A stretch of DNA of 16,784 bases, taken from positions 1 to 16,784 of the forward strand of contig JAEYSR010000232.1 in the NCBI GenBank assembly GCA_023434535.1, given 5' to 3'. The stretch is from Actinomycetes bacterium (GTDB taxonomy: Bacteria > Actinomycetota > Acidimicrobiia > Acidimicrobiales > Microtrichaceae). Shown here in pieces: positions 8,295 to 14,035 of this stretch. Both the position numbers and the translations under genes were made by a program. Below the pieces are notes generated by a model. It was not told where the DNA came from. It saw nothing but the letters and a program-made list of their open reading frames with translations, and did no database searches. Positions within the stretch are counted from its first letter, which is position 1; every line of letters starts with the position of its first letter.

Positions 8295-10553
8295 TCACCC
8301 CGTGCCGGAGGAACCGGAGGAGGCACCGCTGCGACCTGTCCCTGCCATCGTGGTCGACGTCGAGCCGGAACTGGTGGAGCCCCCGCCCTTCTTGGTGGAG
8401 GTGCCGGCGCCGGAGGTCGTGCTCTTCCCGGACGGCGCCGTCGTCGTCGGGATCAGCTCCCGATCCGTCGCCGCTGCGGTGGACCCCGCCGGCGCGGACC
8501 GGACCAGGCCGTCGCCGTCGGCGTCCCCCGAGGCCGTCGCGGACTCGTTCGAGGTCGGAGCGATCGAGAGCTCACGGATCGCGAGGCGGGCGAGGTCGCT
8601 GAAGACCGGTCCTGCCGAGGTGGAGCCGGTCAGCCCGTGCGCCGTGTCGAACAGCATCACGGTGATCGACACCTGGGGTCGGTCCGCAGGGAGGTAGCCG
8701 GCGAACGTGGTCACGTGGTGGTACGTGCCGTCGGGCCAGATGTACGCGTCCTCCTCGTCGACCTTCTCGGGGCTGGGCATGCGGCCGGTGCCCGTCTTGG
8801 CCGCCACCGGGTAGCCCGGCAGGCTCCACTGCTTGCCGGTGCCCTCCTCGACCACGGCCTGCAGCGCACGGCTCACCCGGGCGGAGGTGGACGCGGAGAC
8901 GACGCGACGGGTCGGGGCCGCCGGGGCGGGCGTCAGCTTCCCGTCGGCGCCGACCGTCCCCTCCACGAGGCGGGGCGGAACGTAGATGCCCTGGTTGGCG
9001 ATCACGTTGAAGGCCGACCACAGCTGCACCACGGTCGTGCTCTGGAACGAGCCGATCGCCGCTGCTGCGGTGTCGGGGGGCGTCCACGTGTCCACCGGAG
9101 GGAGCAGACCGGCGCTCTCGGCCGGGTGCCCCAGCGCCGAGACCTGGCCGAAGCCGAAGTCCACCAACGCCTGGTGGAGCTTCTCGGCGCCGAGCTTCTG
9201 GGCGATCTGGATGGTTCCGACGTTCGAGGACTCGGCGACGATCTGGTCGACGTTCATCGCCTGGACCGGGTGCTGCTCGTTGTCGCTGAACTCGCGGTCG
9301 TACACGCGGATGGTCGGTCCGACGGTGAACGTCGAGCTGTCGTCGATGACCCCCGCCTCGTACGCCGCGGCCGTGGTCACGAGCTTGAACACCGATCCGG
9401 CCTGGTAGGCGTTGGAGAACGCCAGCGGGCCGGAGGACAGCTCCATCTGCCCCGTCTCCTCGTTGCGCTCCACACCGGCGACGGCGAGGAGCTCGCCGGT
9501 GGACGGGCGTCCGACGATGGCGATGCCGCCCGCCGCCCGGGCGTTCTGGGAGCCCTTGGACAGGATCTGCTCGGTCTCGTACTGCAGCGTGCGGTCGAGC
9601 GTCACCTGGACGTCCTCGCCGGGCTGGGGCTGCTCGACGACGCGCTCGCCGTCGGTGATCGTCTCGCCCTCGGACCCCCGCTCGACCACCTGCTTGCCGG
9701 GCGTGCCCTGGAGGACGTCGTCGTACTCGGCCTCGACCCCGGCCCGGGGGCCGGGTCCGTCGGGCCCGACCGTCCCGATCACGCGCACCCCGGACTCACC
9801 TCCCGGGTGCACCCGCTCGGACGTCGGGTCGAGCATCACCACGCCGTCCATGTCCTGGGCGGCCAGCTCTGTCGCCGCGGCCCGGGCGACCGTCTCGTCC
9901 GCGTAGCGGACCACCCGGACCCAGCGGGCGTCCGGCTTGGCGTCCAACAGCGCCTGCACGACCGGCTCCGCCTCCACCTCCAGCATGCCGGCCAGACGTG
10001 CCCCGAACTCGCGGAGCATGGCCTCGTCGCTGATGCCGGCCTGGGCGAGCAGGACCTTGTTCACCGCCACGGTGGTCCGGGGGACCGAGATCGCCAGCTC
10101 CGTGCCGTTCCGGTCGAGGATCGAGCCCCGCTGGGCCGGGATCGTCTCGGTGCGCTGACGCTGCTCGAGGCCCTGGGCGGCGAGGGTCGACGCGTCGGCG
10201 AACTGGACGCCGACGAGCTTGACGAGGGGCAGGAGCGCCAGGACGCCGAACGCCGCGACCATGCCCCAGAGGCGTCGCCGGGACCGGACCGGGTCCATGG
10301 TGTGGGTCGGCCGGGTCGTGCGCCGGGGAGCTCGGGGAGCCGCCTGGCGGGCGGTCGACGTCCGCGGGGCGGACGTCCGGGCTGCGGACGTCCGGGAGCG
10401 CGTGGAGGGTGACCGCGTCCCGGCGGCGTTGCGGGGGCGGGAGGACGGCGCTCGACCGGTTCCGCTGCGGGACGAACGGGACCCGGACGGTCGCTGCGTG
10501 GACCTCCCGGGCGGGCGGGATCCGTCGCGCGGCCCGCGGGAGGACGACGTCAT
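8295..10553 (-). CDS. ftsI: FtsI, septal class B penicillin-binding protein (transpeptidase)
   Basis: FtsI (PBP3, PbpB) crosslinks septal peptidoglycan and works with FtsW. The protein is 752 aa. Residues 1-88 form a basic, Ser/Arg/Thr/Pro-rich cytoplasmic tail with three RTSxA-type pentapeptides (54-68). One transmembrane helix covers about 96-116. The PBP dimerisation domain begins with AQRGSILDRNGTELA (140-154). The transpeptidase motifs are complete: SVFK with catalytic Ser387, SSN (442-444) and KTG (586-588). After the catalytic domain, about residues 665-752 form a Ser/Thr/Gly-rich low-complexity tail that should lie outside the membrane; no PASTA domain is visible. The ATG overlaps the stop of the FtsL-like gene (ATGA). 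The tails make the protein longer than a typical FtsI. Confidence 0.95.
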   Translation of the reverse strand: MTSSSRGPRDGSRPPGRSTQRPSGSRSSRSGTGRAPSSRPRNAAGTRSPSTRSRTSAARTSAPRTSTARQAAPRAPRRTTRPTHTMDPVRSRRRLWGMVAAFGVLALLPLVKLVGVQFADASTLAAQGLEQRQRTETIPAQRGSILDRNGTELAISVPRTTVAVNKVLLAQAGISDEAMLREFGARLAGMLEVEAEPVVQALLDAKPDARWVRVVRYADETVARAAATELAAQDMDGVVMLDPTSERVHPGGESGVRVIGTVGPDGPGPRAGVEAEYDDVLQGTPGKQVVERGSEGETITDGERVVEQPQPGEDVQVTLDRTLQYETEQILSKGSQNARAAGGIAIVGRPSTGELLAVAGVERNEETGQMELSSGPLAFSNAYQAGSVFKLVTTAAAYEAGVIDDSSTFTVGPTIRVYDREFSDNEQHPVQAMNVDQIVAESSNVGTIQIAQKLGAEKLHQALVDFGFGQVSALGHPAESAGLLPPVDTWTPPDTAAAAIGSFQSTTVVQLWSAFNVIANQGIYVPPRLVEGTVGADGKLTPAPAAPTRRVVSASTSARVSRALQAVVEEGTGKQWSLPGYPVAAKTGTGRMPSPEKVDEEDAYIWPDGTYHHVTTFAGYLPADRPQVSITVMLFDTAHGLTGSTSAGPVFSDLARLAIRELSIAPTSNESATASGDADGDGLVRSAPAGSTAAATDRELIPTTTAPSGKSTTSGAGTSTKKGGGSTSSGSTSTTMAGTGRSGASSGSSGTG
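10350..10394 (-). repeat. 15-bp tandem repeat in the ftsI N-terminal tail
   Basis: Three imperfect 15-bp units encode RTSAA, RTSAP and RTSTA. Two of the units contain the palindrome CGGACGTCCG. The repeat lies in the disordered cytoplasmic tail of FtsI. Confidence 0.6.
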
Positions 10554-11131
10554 CCGGCCTGGCCGCCGGTGGTGGCGCCCTCGGCCCCGGCAGGTCCGGA
10601 CGCGACGCCGGCGACGTCGGCGGGGACGGTCGAGGAGCGGTCGGTCGAAGAGGGCTCGGTCGAAGAGGGCTCGGTCGAGGAGGGCTCGGTCGTGGGGCCG
10701 CCCCCGTCGGGAGCGGTCGGGGGCACCGTCACGGCGGGCACGACGGCGATCGGACCCGGCTCGACGAGGCCCTCGGCGCGCGCCACCTCGAGCACGTGCT
10801 CGGGGGCCTCGGCCTGGATGACCTCGATGCGCAGCTCCCGGTTCCGGTCGTGCGCCTCCGCCGTCCGTGCCGCCACCCGGTCGGCGTCGTCCTGCAGAGC
10901 GATGCGCTGGCTCTGGATGGCGACCGACGCGACCAGCGCGGCGAACGAGCCGACGATGCACAGCACCACCGTGGCCTGCCAGCCGATGTCGCGGCCGCGG
11001 CGTCGGCCGACGATGCGCAGACGCGGCCCGGCCGACTCCTGGGGGAGCGGCCGGGCCGTCGATCCGCTGCGCTGCCGGGACGTCCCGGCAGCGGTCGCGT
11101 CGCGGGAGCGATGCGAGCGGACTGCGGTCAC
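10550..11131 (-). CDS. ftsL: FtsL-like divisome membrane protein
   Basis: This is a 193-aa bitopic membrane protein in the ftsL position between rsmH and ftsI. Residues 1-50 are a basic cytoplasmic tail. A transmembrane helix covers about 52-72. It is followed by a short polar heptad-like segment (about 74-110) and the EHVLEVARAEGLVEPGP stretch (111-127), which resembles the end of the FtsL/DivIC (septum formation initiator) coiled-coil region. The remainder is a Pro/Ser/Thr-rich tail with SSTEP repeats. FtsL normally pairs with FtsB and FtsQ and activates FtsWI; that role is inferred from topology and position because the family has little sequence conservation. The chosen GTG overlaps the rsmH stop (GTGA). 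The open frame upstream to 11293 lies over rsmH and is not used. The stop overlaps the ftsI ATG. Confidence 0.82.
   Translation of the reverse strand: MTAVRSHRSRDATAAGTSRQRSGSTARPLPQESAGPRLRIVGRRRGRDIGWQATVVLCIVGSFAALVASVAIQSQRIALQDDADRVAARTAEAHDRNRELRIEVIQAEAPEHVLEVARAEGLVEPGPIAVVPAVTVPPTAPDGGGPTTEPSSTEPSSTEPSSTDRSSTVPADVAGVASGPAGAEGATTGGQAG
10626..10690 (-). repeat. 15-bp tandem repeat encoding SSTEP in the FtsL-like tail
   Basis: There are four copies of a 15-bp unit. The two central copies (10641-10655 and 10656-10670) are identical. The next differs by one base and the outermost is degenerate. They encode consecutive SSTEP/SSTDR pentapeptides in the extracytoplasmic tail, so copy-number change would keep the frame. 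Confidence 0.85.
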
Positions 11132-12177
11132 GCGGACTCCGGGATGAGCCGCTCGGCCGCGCGGATGCGGACGCTCTCGGCCCGTCGGTTCTCGGCGATC
11201 TCGTCCTCGGTGGCCTTCCAGGCGCCGCGCTTGAGCAGGCGCACCGTCGGCTCGGCGCCGCACACGCACGGCAGGTTGGGCGGGCAGGTGCACCCGCCGG
11301 TCTCGGCGTCGCGGAGCACCTGCTTGACCATGCGGTCCTCGAGGGAGTGGTACGACATCACGACCATCCGTCCGCCGGGGGCCAGGACCGACATCGCTCC
11401 GTCGAGCGCCTCGGCCAGCTGGTCGAGCTCCCGGTTGACCTCCATGCGGATGGCCTGGAAGGTGCGCTTGGCCGGGTGTCCGCCGGTGCGACGTGCCGGC
11501 GCCGGGATGGCGGCGCGCACGACCTCGGCGAGGTGCGCCGTGTTCTGGATCGGTCGGGCGTCGACGATGGCCCGGGCGATCCGGCGGGCGAACCGCTCCT
11601 CGCCGTAGGTCTCGATGACGCGTGCGAGCTGGGGGAACGAGTACTCGTTGACGACGTCGACGGCGGAGAACGCCTGCCGGCGATCCATCCGCATGTCGAG
11701 CGGCGCGCCGGAGCGGTACGAGAATCCTCGCTCCGCCTCGTCGAGCTGGGGTGAGGACACTCCGAGGTCGAACAGCACGGCACTCGCTCCTTGTGGGGTC
11801 GGGTTGGTCGGGGTCGGGTCGGTGGCAGTCGGGGCGACCCGGTTCGGGTCGGTCGCCAGGGTCTCGGTCACGATGCGCTCCAGCTCGTCGAACCCGCTGC
11901 GGACGATCCGGACCCGGTCGCCGAAGCGTGCGAGCCGTCTCGTCGCGGCAGCGACGGCGACGTCGTCACGGTCCAGTCCGAGCAGATGGAGGCCGGGGTG
12001 GGCGTCGAGGATCGCCTCGGCGTGGCCGCCGCCCCCGAGGGTGGCGTCGACGTAGAGGCCGTCGGGCACGTCGCGGAGGAGGTCGACGACGAGGTCGACC
12101 ATGACAGGGGCGTGCACGAAGGGACGGGGTCCGTCGCTCCTCCCCTCGTGATCTGCATCGATCGGCTCATCGTCCAC
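11128..12177 (-). CDS. rsmH: 16S rRNA (cytosine(1402)-N(4))-methyltransferase
   Basis: RsmH (MraW) methylates N4 of C1402 in 16S rRNA using S-adenosylmethionine. The protein is 349 aa. Visible: HAPVMVDLVVDLL (22-34), the SAM-binding VDATLGGGGHAEAIL (43-57), GLDRDD (67-72), FDLGVSSPQLDEAERGFSYR (136-155), KRTFQAIRMEVN (237-248), SYHSLEDR (275-282) and a CTCPPNLPCVCG block (297-308) as in many RsmH proteins. Residues 107-130 are an inserted Thr/Pro/Asn-rich loop, encoded by GGGTCGG-type repeats around 11788-11859, between the SAM fold and the FDLGVSS motif. The GTG start is the most upstream in frame and has GGGAG just before it. The stop overlaps the FtsL-like GTG by 4 bp. Confidence 0.96.
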   Translation of the reverse strand: MDDEPIDADHEGRSDGPRPFVHAPVMVDLVVDLLRDVPDGLYVDATLGGGGHAEAILDAHPGLHLLGLDRDDVAVAAATRRLARFGDRVRIVRSGFDELERIVTETLATDPNRVAPTATDPTPTNPTPQGASAVLFDLGVSSPQLDEAERGFSYRSGAPLDMRMDRRQAFSAVDVVNEYSFPQLARVIETYGEERFARRIARAIVDARPIQNTAHLAEVVRAAIPAPARRTGGHPAKRTFQAIRMEVNRELDQLAEALDGAMSVLAPGGRMVVMSYHSLEDRMVKQVLRDAETGGCTCPPNLPCVCGAEPTVRLLKRGAWKATEDEIAENRRAESVRIRAAERLIPESA

Positions 12178-12400
12178 GGGCTCCCGCTCCGGTCACGTCG
12201 ACGGCGATGTCCGCGGTGCTGTCCGTGGTGTCGCTCTCTCCCCGGTGGTCGATCCCCCGTCGGCGCGACGACCGCCGGGATGTCTCCCCGGACGGCACGG
12301 AATGGCGCGGACGGAGCTCTGGGCCAACCCTCGCGTCGGTCGGGGGATCGGCCACCGGGGAGAGCGGCGGAATGATGAGGAGCGGGCTCGGCGGGATCAC
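12167..12400 (-). CDS. Possible 77-aa ORF between mraZ and rsmH (doubtful)
   Basis: No known family was recognised. The GTG at 12400 shares four bases with the mraZ stop (GTGA) and is preceded by GGAG five bases upstream. The ORF ends 11 bp inside rsmH, so it would bridge the only large gap in the operon. The predicted product starts with a Pro/Leu/Ile-rich hydrophobic stretch (about residues 1-20), followed by a basic, Arg/Ser-rich, then acidic Thr/Asp segment, with no clear fold. Roughly 80 percent of its third codon positions are G or C, noticeably lower than in the neighbouring genes, and it runs across a large inverted repeat. Both facts argue that the DNA is selected as RNA structure rather than protein. 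It could instead be a leader ORF that keeps ribosomes moving from mraZ to rsmH. Confidence 0.25.
   Translation of the reverse strand: MIPPSPLLIIPPLSPVADPPTDARVGPELRPRHSVPSGETSRRSSRRRGIDHRGESDTTDSTADIAVDVTGAGARGR
12236..12364 (-). repeat. 24-bp inverted repeat (23/24) in the mraZ-rsmH spacer; large mRNA hairpin
   Basis: The arms 12236-12259 and 12341-12364 are reverse complements except at one position. The 81 bp between them contain further pairing near the arms (CGCGA with TCGCG). An apical hairpin lies at 12272-12295, with eight pairs, one bulge and a 7-nt loop. In the minus-strand operon transcript this folds into one long stem upstream of rsmH. It resembles a structured intercistronic element such as a processing, stabilising or attenuating site. 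No target duplication flanks it. Confidence 0.8.
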
Positions 12401-12831
12401 AGGAACTCCAGCGAGCGGAACTTGTCGGCGATCGACGGCGCATCGTCGCTCGGTCGCTCGATCGCCTCCTCGCGGCGGGCCCAGTCGTCGCGGGAGAACA
12501 CCGACACGTACCGGACGGAGCCCACGAGGGTGACGTCGCGGTCCAGGCCGGTGCGGTCGCGCAGGCGCTGCGGCAGCGAGATGCGGTTCTGGGCGTCCGG
12601 CGCGAAGGGCGACGCCACCGAGAAGATCCAGCGCAGCTCGTCGCGTGTGAAGTGGCCCGACGTCTCGAGACGGCGCCGGTAGCGGTCCCACTCGTCGAGC
12701 GTGAACAGAGCTGCGTAGTCCTCGACCAGCGCGGCGATGCCGCCGTCGGCGAAGGCGGACCGGTACGACGACGGCATCACGAGACGGCCCTTGCCGTCGA
12801 TCGTGTGCTCGTAGGTGCCGTAGAAGTCCAC
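12397..12831 (-). CDS. mraZ: MraZ, transcriptional regulator of the dcw cluster
   Basis: MraZ is an AbrB-like DNA-binding protein that forms a ring and controls its own operon in other bacteria. The product is 144 aa from the chosen start. It has the two family repeats, each ending in the DNA-contact motif: YEHTIDGKGRLVMP (8-20) and SPFAPDAQNRISLP (74-87). Two GTG codons compete as start. The second (12831) is chosen because GGAG lies five bases before it and it gives the family-like VDFYGTYEHT. The first (12837) would have the GGAG overlapping the start codon itself. MraZ is the first gene of the cluster, and an array of GTGG repeats that fits its binding site lies about 90 bp upstream. Confidence 0.96.
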   Translation of the reverse strand: MDFYGTYEHTIDGKGRLVMPSSYRSAFADGGIAALVEDYAALFTLDEWDRYRRRLETSGHFTRDELRWIFSVASPFAPDAQNRISLPQRLRDRTGLDRDVTLVGSVRYVSVFSRDDWARREEAIERPSDDAPSIADKFRSLEFL

Positions 12832-12880
12832 GCCCACTCCGGTGCGGTCGTTTCGGGTTCCGGAGCCGTGCCGGCGACCC

Positions 12881-12917
12881 GGGAGAACGGGAGGAGCGGT
12901 GCGGTTCTCCCCGCACC
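12881..12917 (-). promoter_or_regulatory. Two mutually exclusive hairpins in the mraZ leader
   Basis: In the minus-strand RNA, GGTGCGG (12917-12911) pairs perfectly with CCGCACC (12904-12898) around a 6-nt loop. Alternatively GGGAGAAC (12911-12904) pairs perfectly with GTTCTCCC (12888-12881) around a 15-nt loop. The second stem uses the loop and closing pair of the first, so both cannot form at once. The element lies in the presumed leader 50-85 nt before the mraZ start. A switch function is inference. Confidence 0.4.
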
Positions 12918-12920
12918 AAG

Positions 12921-12980
12921 GTGAGCCACGTTGCTCCCCTTTCCTCCACTTCGAGCCACCCTAAACCACCCCGCGCCACC
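12921..12980 (-). promoter_or_regulatory. MraZ operator: in-phase 10-bp GTGG repeats
   Basis: Read on the minus strand, six consecutive decamers begin GGTGG, GGTGG, GGTGG, AGTGG, AGGGG and CGTGG, each followed by five variable bases. The first three are exact and the fourth differs by one base. MraZ operators in other bacteria are short G-rich direct repeats at 10-bp spacing (TGGGN with 5-nt spacers in E. coli). The strongest copies (12980-12946) overlap the predicted promoter spacer and -10 element, so binding should repress mraZ and the operon. Confidence 0.8.
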
Positions 12981-12986
12981 AAACAA
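12958..12986 (-). promoter_or_regulatory. Candidate dcw operon promoter (Pmra)
   Basis: A -35-like TTGTTT (12986-12981) is followed by a 17-bp spacer and a -10 TAGGGT (12963-12958), which fits the actinobacterial TAnnnT pattern. Transcription would start near 12951, giving a leader of about 120 nt before mraZ. The elements are interleaved with the GTGG repeats. Confidence 0.6.
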
Positions 12987-13002
12987 CGTTTACAGCGGTG
13001 TA

Positions 13003-13023
13003 GTTCGCGCGAAGCGCGCGAAC
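13003..13023 (-). terminator. Strong GC hairpin, possible terminator of the lipoate ligase-like gene
   Basis: A perfect 9-bp inverted repeat (GTTCGCGCG and CGCGCGAAC) encloses a 3-nt loop. It lies 120 bp past the end of the gene at 13145-13867 and just upstream of the mraZ promoter, where it would separate the two transcripts. There is no T run after it, so intrinsic termination is uncertain; such stems without a T run are often proposed in actinobacteria. Confidence 0.45.
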
Positions 13024-13030
13024 CACACGC

Positions 13031-13111
13031 GTGCTGTTCCGGACCCGGTGCTGTTTCGGACCGGTGCTGTTCCGGACCGGTGCCGTTCCGGACGAATGCC
13101 GCTCCCGACCG
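13031..13111. repeat. 16-bp tandem repeat, five copies, intergenic
   Basis: Units start at 13031 (17 bp), 13048, 13064, 13080 and 13096, with consensus GTGCTGTTCCGGACCG. Copies 2 and 3 differ by one base, and copies 4 and 5 are progressively degenerate. Most units contain the palindrome TCCGGA, and ACCGGT spans two of the unit junctions. It occupies the outer part of the 307-bp interval between the ligase-like gene and mraZ; the rest of that interval holds the hairpin, promoter, operator and leader listed separately. No protein-coding signal was seen. Confidence 0.85.
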
Positions 13112-13144
13112 GCCGGGAGCGCAGGGGGTGCGGCCGGTGCGACC

Positions 13145-13867
13145 TCAGGGGAGGTGCGGGACGAGGTGCTCCACGACGTCCCACCCGGTCGGGAGTGCGG
13201 CGCCCGCCCGCTCCACCAGGGCCCGCCGGAGAACCGCCGCCGGTTCCCCGTCGCCCCACTCCCCTCCACCGAGGCCCGCAGCGCGCCCGGTCGGGACGAG
13301 GACGTCCAGGAGCAGCTCCGGCTCCCAGAACCGATAGGCGACGCACTGGAACCGGGCGCCCGATCGCGTCCGACGTTGGGAGACGCCGAGGACCTTGCGC
13401 CCGTCGAGCGACACCTCGCCGGGCCCGAGGGCGGCGAAGCACGCCACCCGCCCGGCCGCACGGTCGCTCACGCCACGGCGGTGCACCTCCGTGGCCCGGT
13501 CGTCGATGCGCCGACCCAACGCCCTGCTCCACGAGTCGCCGACCCACCACGCCGCGCGCTCCACGTCGTCGTCGTGGAGCGGGTCGTCGGCGGGGACCAC
13601 GAGATCGACCCAGACGTGGTCGTCGGGGCGGAGCACGACCGCTCCCCCACCCGAGCGTCGGCGGGCGGACGCGAGGCCCGCCAGCTCGAGCGCCGCGGCA
13701 TCGACGTCCGCCGCGTCCTGCGTGCTGCCCAGGACCAACGACGGCTCGACGACGTGCTGGACCACGACGGCCCGACCGTCGACCGGATCGGAGGCTGCGG
13801 CGTCGTGCAGCTCCTGCGCCGTGCCGGTGCGGTGCTCGACCCGCCACGTCGACTGTGCTCCGGTCAT
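13145..13867 (-). CDS. Lipoate-protein ligase A family protein
   Basis: This family attaches lipoate or octanoate to a lysine of the E2 and GcvH lipoyl domains. The 240-aa product shows the biotin/lipoate ligase fold signature RRRSGGGAVVL (69-79), then WVDLVVPADDPL (86-97). A second block ACFAALGPGEVSLDGRKVLGVSQRR runs over 142-166, with Lys158 in the position of the catalytic lysine of LplA-type enzymes. The ATG at 13867 has GGGGGAG about ten bases upstream. The frame is open to 14017, but that part shows no family sequence and crosses the divergent promoter. The gene is monocistronic and points toward the mraZ control region. Octanoyltransferase (LipM/LipL-like) activity is an alternative that sequence alone does not settle. 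Confidence 0.85.
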   Translation of the reverse strand: MTGAQSTWRVEHRTGTAQELHDAAASDPVDGRAVVVQHVVEPSLVLGSTQDAADVDAAALELAGLASARRRSGGGAVVLRPDDHVWVDLVVPADDPLHDDDVERAAWWVGDSWSRALGRRIDDRATEVHRRGVSDRAAGRVACFAALGPGEVSLDGRKVLGVSQRRTRSGARFQCVAYRFWEPELLLDVLVPTGRAAGLGGGEWGDGEPAAVLRRALVERAGAALPTGWDVVEHLVPHLP

Positions 13868-13966
13868 GTCCACAGTCTCCCCCGTCGCTCTCCACCGTCG
13901 CTGCGACCACATCGTCGGACCGCCGACCCTGTCGACGACCTGCCCGCCCGCCGACCCGCCCGTGCC

Positions 13967-13972
13967 TAGGCT
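13967..13972 (+). promoter_or_regulatory. Candidate -10 element for a leaderless transcript
   Basis: TAGGCT fits TAnnnT and ends six bases before the ATG at 13979, the spacing expected when transcription starts at the A of the start codon. No convincing -35 is visible. The 111-bp divergent spacer (13868-13978) shows no clear promoter for the minus-strand ligase-like gene. Confidence 0.45.
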
Positions 13973-13978
13973 GACCGC

Positions 13979-14035
13979 ATGGCAGCACGGTCCGCGGTCG
14001 ATCGCAGCACGCCGCACGGTGGGGGGCCACGGTGA
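13979..14035 (+). CDS. 18-aa mini-ORF overlapping the Nudix start
   Basis: ATG at 13979 begins an 18-codon ORF (MAARSAVDRSTPHGGGPR) that ends with TGA inside the GTGA shared with the Nudix GTG start. It sits directly after a -10-like element, so it would be translated from the 5' end of a leaderless mRNA. Ribosomes ending there could re-start at the Nudix gene. The peptide itself has no recognised function. It could be a chance ORF. Confidence 0.35.
   Translation: MAARSAVDRSTPHGGGPR

Noticed and set aside
8295..8560. PASTA or other folded domain at the end of FtsI
   Set aside because: The C-terminal segment is Ser/Thr/Gly-rich low complexity with no PASTA pattern.
6873..10412. Very long open frame on the plus strand opposite ftsI and murE
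   Set aside because: It is antisense to two clearly identified genes and arises from the high third-position GC of those genes. The product has no recognisable motif.
12236..12364. MITE or insertion-sequence remnant suggested by the inverted repeat
   Set aside because: There are no flanking direct duplications and no transposase sequence; an RNA hairpin explains the arms and inner pairing better. Not fully excluded.
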